Assembly: GCA_026702845.1 (NCBI GenBank)
Contig: JADCLS010000006.1
Location: forward strand, 292,838-356,837
Source: Candidatus Heimdallarchaeota archaeon
GTDB lineage: Archaea; Asgardarchaeota; Heimdallarchaeia; Heimdallarchaeales; Kariarchaeaceae
Length of the DNA stretch: 64,000 nucleotides
Reading direction: 5' to 3'
The translations under genes were made by a program, and so were the position numbers. Under the pieces are notes generated by a model. The model was not told the origin of the DNA and searched no databases. It worked only from the letters and a program-made list of their open reading frames with translations. Every line of letters begins with the position of its first letter. Position 1 is the first letter of the stretch. Below, piece by piece: positions 47,176 through 57,200 of the stretch.

Positions 47176-48441
47176 TTATGCCATCGGAAGAAAAACAGTA
47201 AATACCGTTCCTTTATTTGTCTCTGTCGAGAATTCAATCTTCCCTCCTATCTTTTTCAAAGAGTTAAATATAGTATATAAGCCAATTCCATGCCCTCCAT
47301 TTTTTGATGTGATATAGGGTTTGAAGATATGTTCACGAATGCTTCTTGGTATGCCTGAGCCAAAGTCCTTAACAGAGAGTGTCACATACCCATCTAACAT
47401 TGAAGTTTGAAGTAAGATCTTCGTTTCTTTTTCACTGGCCTCGACAGCATTAACTAACAGGTTCACACATATTTGATCTAGCAAAAATGGAGACACATTT
47501 GCTTTAGCTAGGGATGGTTCTAAATTTAGAATTAATTCTCTATCAACTACTAAAGAATGGTATGAAGCTAGATTCTCATTAATTATGTCATTTATACAGA
47601 TGGAGATTGGAATATCTGATTCTGGTTTGCCAAAATCAAGTAATTGTTGTATAAGCAATTTCGCCTTATCTGTAACAATTGATATTTGTTTTGCATCCTG
47701 TTCAATCTCAGGCTGATCCGAAATATTATGCATAACAAGATCATTATACAAAGAAATTACTGATAATAAATTGTTAAAGTCATGAGCAATATTGATTGCT
47801 CGTTTACCCAAGTTTTCCATTTTAGTATTTTCATCCATTTTCCTAAGAACATTGTTGATTTGAAGAGATAATGCTTCCTCTTCTGCTTGTTTATTACTAA
47901 GATAGTTGATATACAGAAAGTAGATAATAAGTGAAAGAACAACAAATTTCACCATCATCGATTGTAGTGGGTTGGGATGAAAGCCGATTATGTATCCCTT
48001 ACTTTCAACTATATATATTATAAACACGCTAATCAAGGCTAAAAACCCATTAATAATCAACATTCTAAAATCGAAAAATAATTGAGTTAGAATTAAATAG
48101 AGAAATAATAGGTTGAGGTATTCAGATTGCACACCTCCTGAAACAGTCGAACCAACTAATGCAATCAAATAGAAACCATAAATTAGCATCGCATATGCTA
48201 AATCATGTTTCCTTCGATTATTTAATATTTTTGCCAAAATTAAGAAAGTATTCAGAACAATAAATGAGGGAATTGCAATATAATCTTGAGCAATAGCAAT
48301 CCTTAGTGTCACACCAATTGATGTGACAATCATAGCAAAAGTAGTGATTTTACTAAGAAGTATAGATTTTCTTGTTAGGCCTACATCTTCATAAATTGCA
48401 TGCTTAAAGTTTAATCTAGCTGTATCAATAATAGTCTGCAA
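47176..48441 (-). CDS. Membrane sensor histidine kinase
   Basis: The product has 421 residues. Residues 25-180 contain about six spans (MASE-like sensor region). A short coiled coil leads to the H-box NIAHDFNNLLSVIS with His220, then N-box NLLVNAVEA (328-336), G1 DFGSG (359-363), F-box IFKPYITSK and G2 GHGIGL (383-388). The H-box type (AHDFNN) fits HPK4-like kinases, which are rare in archaea and probably bacterially derived. No response regulator gene is in the window. The start is TTG 48441, with a TATA-like TTAATATAA about 26 bases before it. Confidence 0.9.
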   Translation of the reverse strand: MQTIIDTARLNFKHAIYEDVGLTRKSILLSKITTFAMIVTSIGVTLRIAIAQDYIAIPSFIVLNTFLILAKILNNRRKHDLAYAMLIYGFYLIALVGSTVSGGVQSEYLNLLFLYLILTQLFFDFRMLIINGFLALISVFIIYIVESKGYIIGFHPNPLQSMMVKFVVLSLIIYFLYINYLSNKQAEEEALSLQINNVLRKMDENTKMENLGKRAINIAHDFNNLLSVISLYNDLVMHNISDQPEIEQDAKQISIVTDKAKLLIQQLLDFGKPESDIPISICINDIINENLASYHSLVVDRELILNLEPSLAKANVSPFLLDQICVNLLVNAVEASEKETKILLQTSMLDGYVTLSVKDFGSGIPRSIREHIFKPYITSKNGGHGIGLYTIFNSLKKIGGKIEFSTETNKGTVFTVFLPMA

Positions 48442-48528
48442 TCAATAAATATTGAATAATCGTTATATTAATATGTAATTCAAGTTCTAAAGTTAAATCG
48501 TAAGTTTTTCTCTACTTATTAAACAAAG

Positions 48529-49335
48529 TTAATTAGAAACCCATTTTTCTCTATCCAATATTGATATACCCATTTTAATAAGGAAGAAGTCTATCAAGGA
48601 TAATACAAGAATTACCAAGATGATACCCACCCAATCAGTTAATATGATTTGTAATCCAATAACTCCAACCATCAATCCCATTAATGGTAATGTAATGATA
48701 GATCCTAGTTGTTGTGCATCACGAGTTGAAGTGGTTCTTGTACTCACCCATATCATGAAATTCACAACTGCTAGGCTTGATAGAGGAGCAATGAAGATTA
48801 ATAATCCCAGAAAAGTCACATTTGGTAGGTAATTGTATCCAATAATTGGCTTTGTAAGAATATTAACCAATATAATATAGATTATTCCAACAATCCACAA
48901 CATTAGGACAGAGGGAGCAAGACTACTCAGAGTTTTACCTAAATAGATTTCAGTATCCGTTACCGGAGCTGCGACAAGAGCTTCAGCTGTTTTTCTGTCT
49001 TTTTCTCCAGAAAATGTATCTGACGCTACTACTGTTGGAAGTATCATTGGAATGAGCAAAAATATGATATTACTCATTTCTATCATGAAGATAATGAATT
49101 GAACTTGAGGTTCTAGTTGATCCCAATTATCTGTAAGTTTGAACCAAGGTATTGCCAATTCCTCTGGATCATCAGATTCCAATATTGATGGATCAGTAAA
49201 AGGTGCTAATTGGGCCAATGGCATTACTAACCCCAGTAAAACAGGCATCCCAATAACTGAGAAAAGAACATACTTGGATTTTACAGCTTCCTCGATCTCC
49301 TTTAACATGATCGTGATTACTTTATTTACTCTCAT
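48529..49335 (-). CDS. ABC-2 type permease, NatB-like
   Basis: The 268-residue membrane protein has six spans. An extracellular loop after the first span holds PFTDPSILESDDPEELAIPWFKLTDNWDQ; FSGEKDRKTAEALVAAPVTDTEIYLGKTL is the amphipathic element typical of NatB/ABC-2 permeases. It follows the ATPase gene with a 4-base overlap. Na+ or drug export are the known activities of such pairs; the substrate is not determined. Confidence 0.85.
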   Translation of the reverse strand: MRVNKVITIMLKEIEEAVKSKYVLFSVIGMPVLLGLVMPLAQLAPFTDPSILESDDPEELAIPWFKLTDNWDQLEPQVQFIIFMIEMSNIIFLLIPMILPTVVASDTFSGEKDRKTAEALVAAPVTDTEIYLGKTLSSLAPSVLMLWIVGIIYIILVNILTKPIIGYNYLPNVTFLGLLIFIAPLSSLAVVNFMIWVSTRTTSTRDAQQLGSIITLPLMGLMVGVIGLQIILTDWVGIILVILVLSLIDFFLIKMGISILDREKWVSN

Positions 49336-50270
49336 GCGGCTCCCTCCTCAATCAATTTCAAATATATATCCTCAAGACTAGGGATCACTTCCTTTACCGA
49401 ATGAATTCTTTGCTTGTTATTCACAAGGTGAGTTATAAGGTCGGGAGTACGTTCAAACGAATTGATATGAATGTAGATTAGATTATCTTCAATCTCAACA
49501 TCATCAAGTACAAAATCTAAGGGTGATAATATATCCATGATATTTGAATAATCATCCAATTTCAGCTGTACAATCGGTTTTACAGAATATCTATCTCGTA
49601 ATTTCTCTGGGGTGGAGTCCACAATAAGCTTGCCTCCAGCAATCACAACTAATTGATCAACTATCATCTCAGCTTGCACCAAGTTATGTGTTGAAATCAT
49701 TATAGTACGCTCCTTATCTTCTGCTAATTGTGTAATGAAATGACGCAAGTCACGAGTTGCCTCTGGGGAAAGGCCACTCCATGGTTCATCCAGAAAGAGC
49801 ACTTTTGGATCATGCAAAATTGCTTTGATAAGAGACATTTTTTGCTTCATTCCCTTAGAAAATGTTTCTATTCGCTGATGCATGACATCTTTCAGGCCAA
49901 ATTTTGTTAATAAATCCACAATTAACTCATCACGGCTCGATTTATTGACATCATAAAGGTCCGCAAAATATCTTAAATTTCTCTCAGCTGTTAATCTTGG
50001 ATAGAGTGTTGGTGTTTCAGTTGCGATTCCAATTGATTTACGGACATTCAAAGGATCGGATATGATGTCATAGTCTGCAACTATTGCACCACCTGTTGTT
50101 GGTCTATATACGGTTGAAAGAAGGCGTATAGTTGTTGTTTTGCCTGCACCATTCGGTCCCAAGAGACCCACTACTGCCCCTGGAGCAATATTGAGATTTA
50201 AATTTTGTACTGCATCAACACTACGGCTATCGGAAACAAACTGTTTACTTAGTTCCCTTGTAATAATCAT
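49332..50270 (-). CDS. ABC transporter ATP-binding protein, NatA-like
   Basis: The 312-residue ATPase has Walker A GPNGAGKTT (38-46), Q-loop region IGIATETPTLYPRL, signature FSKGMKQ near 145, Walker B VLFLDEPWSGL near 165 and H-loop ISTHN. The C-terminal 90 residues form the extra domain typical of NatA/DrrA-type exporters. The 4-base overlap with the permease gene downstream indicates an operon. A 173-base region with its promoter separates it from the divergent ferredoxin gene. Confidence 0.9.
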   Translation of the reverse strand: MIITRELSKQFVSDSRSVDAVQNLNLNIAPGAVVGLLGPNGAGKTTTIRLLSTVYRPTTGGAIVADYDIISDPLNVRKSIGIATETPTLYPRLTAERNLRYFADLYDVNKSSRDELIVDLLTKFGLKDVMHQRIETFSKGMKQKMSLIKAILHDPKVLFLDEPWSGLSPEATRDLRHFITQLAEDKERTIMISTHNLVQAEMIVDQLVVIAGGKLIVDSTPEKLRDRYSVKPIVQLKLDDYSNIMDILSPLDFVLDDVEIEDNLIYIHINSFERTPDLITHLVNNKQRIHSVKEVIPSLEDIYLKLIEEGAA

Positions 50271-50443
50271 TAATCATCAAGAATTTGTGTAAATTATAAA
50301 TTTAGAGTATGAATTTTGTAATTCTACAATAATTTTAGCTTTCAAACCATCTCTTTAACTTAATTTTTAAAACTTTTATTCTTATAGTTTGCCTTGCCTT
50401 GATCACATATCTTATATCATAGGAATTTTCAAAGGGAATATAC

Positions 50444-50710
50444 ATGCTTCACCTACGACCGAGGATTGATTATTCAAAGTGTGTCGGTCATGGCAACTGT
50501 ATCAATGTATGCAAGCATAATGTATTACAAAGATACCTTCCTAGTAAGCAGGAATTAGAAAATTTACCATCCAATGTACGTAAGTATTTGGAATTGAATG
50601 GTGGATACAGAACATACGTAAAACATAAGTATGACTGTCGTAATTGTTGGAGTTGTGTATCCGAATGCCCTGAGAAGGCCATTACTCTTATTGAAGATGA
50701 TTTCAATTAA
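50444..50710 (+). CDS. Small ferredoxin with one standard and one His-substituted iron-sulfur motif
   Basis: The product has 88 residues. The second motif is standard: Cys65, Cys68, Cys71 and Cys75 in CRNCWSCVSECP. The first motif has CVGHGNCINVCK with Cys13, His16, Cys19 and Cys23, so the second ligand is His where most ferredoxins have Cys. It therefore probably holds a [3Fe-4S] cluster and a [4Fe-4S] cluster (7Fe type) or a His-ligated cluster. An insert of about 35 residues separates the two motifs. The TATA-like box near 50409-50420 is 30 bases before the ATG. Its stop overlaps by 4 bases the convergent membrane protein gene. Confidence 0.85.
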   Translation: MLHLRPRIDYSKCVGHGNCINVCKHNVLQRYLPSKQELENLPSNVRKYLELNGGYRTYVKHKYDCRNCWSCVSECPEKAITLIEDDFN

Positions 50711-51996
50711 CTATGTCTTAAAAATGGTAATTGTGTTCTAACTAGTTTTGTGGCTGATTCAAAAACAGTTACATTGCCCATGAAATTCTTGATATTATCT
50801 TCAAAATTCTCATAGAATTTCTTGGTGAATGATTCTAGTCCTTGTTCTAGGAAATAGCTATTTTTCTCAGTAATTAGGACAGATACTATCTCATGAACTT
50901 GTGAGAATATTATCTGCCGGTTACGATCAAATTTTATCAACACCACATGACCATCTGCAGAGGCTACTTCTTTCACTAATTGACCGACTGCAAGAATTGC
51001 AGGTGATTGAAGAGCTGCATGCTTTAGATCTGATTCCTGTCGTATCTCATTAATAAAACTAAATAATGTGATCCCTTGATGTGCATGAATGACCAGGAGC
51101 TGATACACATCGAAATTTACGGAGAAGGCAAATTCAGGATGAAGCATATAGGCCAATATCATCACCAGTAATGCCACAGTGAGTAACCAAGTATTATAGA
51201 TCACAATATCAGAACCCTGGAATAAAAGTGGTTTATCCCTAATAGAAGAGGAATATTGTGCTCCAAGTAACCCTAGATTAGTGATTAGAGATGAAAAACC
51301 AACCAAAACAAACATTGAGGCTCTAGCGATATCGGGACTATCTGCATGTTTCAGAGTGCCATACATGATTCTAAACCCAAATAAACTGATCCAAATGATT
51401 ATGATGGAAAAAATACCTAGATAAACCAGAACAACTTTTTCAATTTCAGAAACCAAGGTTTCTATCTGCTTGACTGGAACAGGCTTGAGCACAAGTACTA
51501 AAATTTCCCCAATGACCATTGGTAATGCTGTTCCCAAAATTGCTACCGCATGAACAAGATCCGGGCGTCTCTTCTCAATTAATTCAATATGGAAATATAG
51601 CAGTATTATGGCAACAGGAAACATCAGATCTCCAATAGCAGCTAATGTATTATCTCCTCTGTTGAAAACAGTTCCTTCGGGTTTTGCTATCATGGCGAAT
51701 AATTCAGATACGCCATAAATGAATACAGCACCTGCTAAAAATGCTAAACCCTTAATATCTCTTAAAATTGCTTTATACACAAGTATCCCAAAAAATATCA
51801 CTGATATAATAAATGGAATAAAATGATAGAGAAAAGTTTCATTGATATACTTCATTACTGTTCCTAGAGGTACTGCAAGAAACCAAGTTAGGATAATGGT
51901 TCCAATAGATCCAATAAGAAAAGCAACCAATGTTTTAACCTTTACATCCACTTTGTGGACAAATTCTGTAAATTTTTCTTCTTCTGTCTCACTCAC
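50707..51996 (-). CDS. Polytopic membrane protein with C-terminal longin/roadblock-like domain
   Basis: The product has 429 residues. Residues 20-290 contain seven to eight spans, with EKRRPDLVHAVAILGTALPMVIGE in a loop. Residues 293-429 are soluble and have the same order of strand, helix, strand, strand, helix as the domain at the C-terminus of 12219..13310: VYQLLVIHAHQGITLFSF, then a helix, then HVVLIKFDRNRQIIFS, then VSVLITEKNSYF and a long helix. This is a second polytopic protein with this layout in the window. It starts at GTG 51996, with an AT-rich TATA-like box about 26 bases upstream. No catalytic motif was seen. A role as GTPase-linked sensor is inferred. Confidence 0.75.
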   Translation of the reverse strand: MSETEEEKFTEFVHKVDVKVKTLVAFLIGSIGTIILTWFLAVPLGTVMKYINETFLYHFIPFIISVIFFGILVYKAILRDIKGLAFLAGAVFIYGVSELFAMIAKPEGTVFNRGDNTLAAIGDLMFPVAIILLYFHIELIEKRRPDLVHAVAILGTALPMVIGEILVLVLKPVPVKQIETLVSEIEKVVLVYLGIFSIIIIWISLFGFRIMYGTLKHADSPDIARASMFVLVGFSSLITNLGLLGAQYSSSIRDKPLLFQGSDIVIYNTWLLTVALLVMILAYMLHPEFAFSVNFDVYQLLVIHAHQGITLFSFINEIRQESDLKHAALQSPAILAVGQLVKEVASADGHVVLIKFDRNRQIIFSQVHEIVSVLITEKNSYFLEQGLESFTKKFYENFEDNIKNFMGNVTVFESATKLVRTQLPFLRHS

Positions 51997-52085
51997 AATG
52001 CTATCAGAACCAAACTTGTTTTATTATTTGTGTGCTGAAGGTGAATATCTACTCAAATTTTGAGTTTTTTGATCAATTTCTATAG

Positions 52086-52490
52086 TTATTTGGTATCAAA
52101 ATATACATCCAAGGTGTTTCCCATTGGATCCTTGACAGTATAGGAATAATATGTTCCTTTCAACTGTGGTTCGATTTGTTTAGCCTGATACCCGTGTTTC
52201 TGCAAATTAGCCACTACACGATCAAATTCTTCTTGATTTTCTGTTCTAATGGTCCATGACGTGAAGCTATGATCTCCTTTGGCTGTGGGTACAGTTGACC
52301 AACCATCGATCATCTTGGATTGCACATCTCTGAAAATCACTAGGAATTGATCACCTAACTTGTATGTGAGATATCCAAATTGTTCCTCATCAGCAAAACT
52401 TTCCTCCGTGAAACCGATACAATTGGAGTAGAATTCTCGCATTGCAGTGACATCCTGACAGGGTAAGAAAATATCAGCAATTCTTGCCAT
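52086..52490 (-). CDS. VOC (glyoxalase/dioxygenase) superfamily protein
   Basis: This 134-residue single-domain protein has the VOC beta-alpha-beta-beta-beta pattern: FLPCQDVTAMREFYSNCIGF, LVIFRDVQS, and a second half with VVANLQKHGYQAKQIEPQ and the end SYTVKDPMGNTLDVYF. The closing DPMGNTLDVYF with an acidic final residue is typical. Metal ligands are not fully conserved (the first His/Glu is not obvious), so the enzymatic activity is uncertain. It stands alone. Confidence 0.8.
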   Translation of the reverse strand: MARIADIFLPCQDVTAMREFYSNCIGFTEESFADEEQFGYLTYKLGDQFLVIFRDVQSKMIDGWSTVPTAKGDHSFTSWTIRTENQEEFDRVVANLQKHGYQAKQIEPQLKGTYYSYTVKDPMGNTLDVYFDTK

Positions 52491-52557
52491 AGACCAGTAA
52501 TAGGGAAAATTAAAATAAATCCTATGTTATGTGAGAAATAAAAGGGAATAATCTAGC

Positions 52558-54123
52558 TTATGGAGTAACTTTGCCTAGATATCCATATTTTAGCAAGAGA
52601 TTCGAGAAGATAATACGTTCTTCTTTATTCAATCGGCTCATAGATAATTCATAGGGTGAATAAGTGAACCCCACTTTCTGAAAGACTATATAGTTATCAT
52701 TACCATCTACAGGGAAAAAAACCAGACTGGGTAAATTATGATAGCTTCTTACATAATCTTCAGGTTCAGTTCGAATCTCTATATATTGATCGTTGATTCT
52801 AAATAAGAGTGACTCTTTGTTTTTGAATAGTTGAATACATAGCATAATGAGGCCAAATATCAATGAGAGCACTAGGGAGTAGTACCAGGATAACTGAATA
52901 ATGACAAGTAACAGAAATGAGATAATAATTGTCTGTATTACCTGTTTTTGTGATTTTACCACCATTGAATTGATATTGTGATGAGGAAAGCTCATTGTGG
53001 TTTCATCTGTTACTCCATCATCATACAAGGTCTCAAACTGTTCTTCAGCAATCTTTAGCTTCAGATATGATAATTGATCGAGTGGGGGTAATGGATAGAT
53101 ACTATTATACGAGGTACCTGTAGGAGGATCTAAATCAATGTACTCACCACATTTACTACAACTAGCAAAGTAAACACTCTGACCTGAATCCTGTTCTAAT
53201 CCTAGTACTATCTTATTAGGTTTACATTTGACGAATTCAAAAAAGTAATTCATACATCGAGGACATTTCTTGATCGCTCCTTTTCCAGACCAATTGGTAA
53301 TGACATAGCTATCTAGCTCTTCCTTGGTCATGGATTTGAAATGGTGTTGAGGTTCTACTGATTGCTGGTAATGCTCGATTTCTTTCAGCTCTTCTATAGT
53401 CAATTGTATTTTATGAAGACAAGAAGGATTTAAACAGATTTTTACCACACGTTCAACTGGCGACATAGCTATTCCTATTGTCTCGCGCAAAGTACTTATA
53501 CTCGCCAACTCGAAATTATACTTTCCACATAGGTTGCATTCAATCATCTCCACTTTGTTGAAATGTGCAGTAATGATAGGTTTATCCAATTCCTCCTCTG
53601 TATAGCTAATATGATTAGGTTTATTGATAAGAAACCTAATAGAGTTGACCCGTTCCTTCAATTCAAGTGTATCTACAGGAAATTTCACCTGGCATTTCAT
53701 ATTGACACACATGAGCCTGATCTCCTGTTTAACAATTAATTTACTCAATCTGGATCGTAGATTGTACTTAACAAAACATAAATTATACTGACCACAGGCT
53801 GCACATTTGTGATGCAATAACTCCGCAGAAAAGGAATGTAACTCTTCCTTGATTAGTACTTCATTAGGAATTTCTTGAGTTTCTATGGGAGCATTACTAT
53901 AGTGTAGACTGAAGGCAAAAGGAAATAATTCTTGAGGTAGTTTGTATAATATCTGACAGTGTTCACAACGTAGTTGATAATCTCCCAATCTAATAAAATG
54001 ATCTTTAATCTCAGCTGTAATTATCTCTAATTTAGGATTATTACATGCTTCACAGGAAATTGGGGCCAAGTATCCTGAGTATCCATTAATTTTCACCCTA
54101 TCACTCATGATACGCTCTGGCAT
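52558..54123 (-). CDS. Membrane protein with four zinc-ribbon modules
   Basis: The product is about 521 residues from ATG 54123. A TTG at 54177 is in frame, but a TATA-like TTTTTATGG near 54146-54152 favours 54123; ATG 54108 is also possible. Four CxxC...CxxC zinc-ribbon-like modules lie in the first 350 residues: CEACN...CEHC, CAACG...CQ, CNLCG...CLH and CPRCM...CSKCG. Two adjacent membrane spans follow (TIIISFLLLVIIQLSWYYSLVLSLIFGLIMLCI), then a beta-rich C-terminal domain (RINDQYIEIRTEPEDYV...). No family assigned. The zinc ribbons may bind protein or nucleic acid at the cytoplasmic face. Confidence 0.7.
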   Translation of the reverse strand: MPERIMSDRVKINGYSGYLAPISCEACNNPKLEIITAEIKDHFIRLGDYQLRCEHCQILYKLPQELFPFAFSLHYSNAPIETQEIPNEVLIKEELHSFSAELLHHKCAACGQYNLCFVKYNLRSRLSKLIVKQEIRLMCVNMKCQVKFPVDTLELKERVNSIRFLINKPNHISYTEEELDKPIITAHFNKVEMIECNLCGKYNFELASISTLRETIGIAMSPVERVVKICLNPSCLHKIQLTIEELKEIEHYQQSVEPQHHFKSMTKEELDSYVITNWSGKGAIKKCPRCMNYFFEFVKCKPNKIVLGLEQDSGQSVYFASCSKCGEYIDLDPPTGTSYNSIYPLPPLDQLSYLKLKIAEEQFETLYDDGVTDETTMSFPHHNINSMVVKSQKQVIQTIIISFLLLVIIQLSWYYSLVLSLIFGLIMLCIQLFKNKESLLFRINDQYIEIRTEPEDYVRSYHNLPSLVFFPVDGNDNYIVFQKVGFTYSPYELSMSRLNKEERIIFSNLLLKYGYLGKVTP

Positions 54124-54247
54124 AATCTCATCATACGTTTGAACCCATAAAAATCTGATTAAACATACTAATTTCAAGTCTCATTTGTATAGATGATTAT
54201 TACAGGTTGATTGTATCTTGATTGTAGTATTATTTTTTAAATTGGAG

Positions 54248-57200
54248 TTATGCTGTGTTTAATTCCTGAACCATACCTGGATATCCAATGACACCGGTCT
54301 CCTCGAGGCCAGCTACAAGGTTCATCACACTGGTGATAAATTTGTACCCTATGACAATTCCTTGAACTATTCTGTAGGCTATTCGCCAAGGACCTTCTGG
54401 AATGGCCCATCCTGCATTTGCAAAATAATTTGCAATATCATAGATAAGATACACCCATTTATCCACCACTTCAAAGTAGTAGGCTCGATCTCCACTATCT
54501 AAATCACGTGCATTAAGCACACTTTCATGGATAGCTGCTGTCCATATCGCATCAGCCAAATCAAGGAACCAACCAAATCCCATAAAGAAATACTCTACAG
54601 GTGCAGCATCACCATCTTCCTTGACATAAAACCAGGCAAGAAGATTCTGAGCAACAAGAGCCACTCCTTTGGTGATCTGGATCACTAATGCTTTGGTGTA
54701 ACTAGTTGACACAGCATCTAGTTTTTCCATTCGTATCTCTATTGGTCCCATTATCGCCCAGAAAATGAGGTCTACAGCAGCTCCTTGACGTAATCCTTTT
54801 TTGTCAGGATCTCCTCCTCCTCCCTCACGTTCTTTACCATCAATAGCATTGGTAATCTCATTATAGGCAAGTTCAACCACCTCAAAAACAAAGAGAGTAA
54901 TAGCTAAATTGGATGGTTCATCATAGGCATCTACTGTATGCTCATCCAGCTGCATACCCAGCTTCTTGGCATCGGAAAAACTATCTAGGGTTAATTCTGG
55001 CATGAAGATACTATCCACAAATTGGAATATATCCGCAATTATGTATCCAATTCTTACTGCTGGTTTGAACATGGCAACCATTAGATCATTCAACGAGGTT
55101 GCCCTACTAGGATCATCCCTCATGAATGCATCAGCAATTCTTAACATATTACTGGTTGAGATGCCACTGAGGAGGGTATTCATTTCACTGGGGAACTCTC
55201 GTACCCCATTGTATATATCAAACACCATATTCAACCAACTGTCATCATCGTCAGTAATCTCTCCTGCAACCTCCAGTGGATCATTCCAATCGAGATTATC
55301 TGTTTCATCAGGTCCTGAACCGATAAGATCTTGTATCTGATCAACAACAGAATTCAAATATCCATTAAATATTGAATCCACAAGGTTCATCATGAAATCA
55401 GTGACTACCTGTTGCAATATCTCCATAGCTTTCTCCGCAAGATATTCCACAGCAAGTTCTAATATTGATCCCTGAAACACCGCAAGGATAATATCTGCTG
55501 TTCCACCATGCCCATAGAATATATCGTCCTTGGTAAGTGGAGGCATCCACTCATCCATGATATCCTCGAATTGACTCATGGTATCCTGCAGATCTGAAAC
55601 GAAACCATTATTATTGAAATCGTCTATACCATCAGAAATATCAGATCGAACGGATTCATAGCCATTGAACACAGCAGCCATGGCATCAACTGCTGTTTGA
55701 TCGTAATTTCGCTGAAAAGCGTTGATGAAATCACGTATAAATCCCTCCCAAATCTTGTTGAATTGCTCGAGAATCCAGTCCTTGATGCGATTATAGATAT
55801 CTACAACGAAATCTTTCACAGCATCCACTGCTTCTTTGGCTTTCTCTCCAATGTATTCAGCAGCATCCACCGTCCATTCCCAGACCTGTGTGGCAATTTT
55901 CACAATCTCATCCGCTAACTCCTTGATCTCAGTAACAAAGCTATTTAAAAGACCAGAACCCCATTCTGCTAGACCAACTGTACGTTCAAAGATACGGGTG
56001 TTGCCATTTTGATCCTCCACCTCGAAGTGGAAGGTTGAGGATTCCAAACGATTTCCATCCTTACCCAACTCGAAGTATTCATCCATGATATAGGTTCTTG
56101 AATTGATGTTATTAACCGTCTTGAGGTATTTACCATCCTTGTATATTGAGATTCTCTTAATCATGGCATCATCTTCGATTTTCACCTTGATATTGGCCTG
56201 TGGGTTCAGGATTCCGGTCATCTCGGATAACACCTTTCTCACATCCATCTTGATTGAACCACGGATCTTCAATCCATAGGGGATACCATGTGATTTTTTC
56301 AGCTCTATACCAAAGTTATCAAAGCGGATAGTATTCTTGAATAGCTCATTCCATTCATTTAGGTTATCAAACACATCATCGAGATGTTTCTTGGCCCAAT
56401 CCTTGATGGCATCCTTAACAATATTCTTGATAGTTCCCCATGATTTGAGCCTAGGTGTCCAAACACAGAATTTCCACCAACAGGATTTCTTCCAGTACCA
56501 CATCTTCCTGAAAACATTTACCGCAGCCTTAACTGCATCCCAGATACCAGTTAATGCCGTGGATAATGAACGATAGATGACATTGTCAGTGATATCTGGT
56601 TCAACATGATAGGATACTTCAATCTCATCTAGTAAAGTAGGTGGTTCAAAATCACTGATAAGTTTTTGTGGATCAAATAGATCCATGATTCCGTCTCCAT
56701 CAGAGTCAGCCGAGGTAGGGTCACTCATATTGGCTGCATCCCCGCTTATTTCCTCGTAATCTGTCAAACCATCCCCATCTGTGTCCTGACGTAGCGGATC
56801 TGTGGTTACGGTGATATTGTACTGTTCCACCGTAGGTTCTTTGATAGTGGTTCCATCCTCATCATACACTCCTCCTGACATTTTCGTCACCGGAAGTGTG
56901 AAACCTGCCACTTCTATACCATCGGCAAGCCCATCCCAATCTGTATCTGCTCTCATGACATCAGTTCCATATTCATGGATCTCCAACCAGTCATTTAATC
57001 CATCTCGATCTGAATCTGCATTCGTTGGGATACTATGATAGACATATACTTCATCATAATCTGAGACGTTATCATTATCACTGTCAAAACTCATGGGATT
57101 GAGATAATACACCTGCTCATGCTCAGTTCCATTGGTCTCAGTCCAAACAGCCTTGAATTCTAGATTGAGTTCATCCCAATCAGGGATATCATCAAAATCA

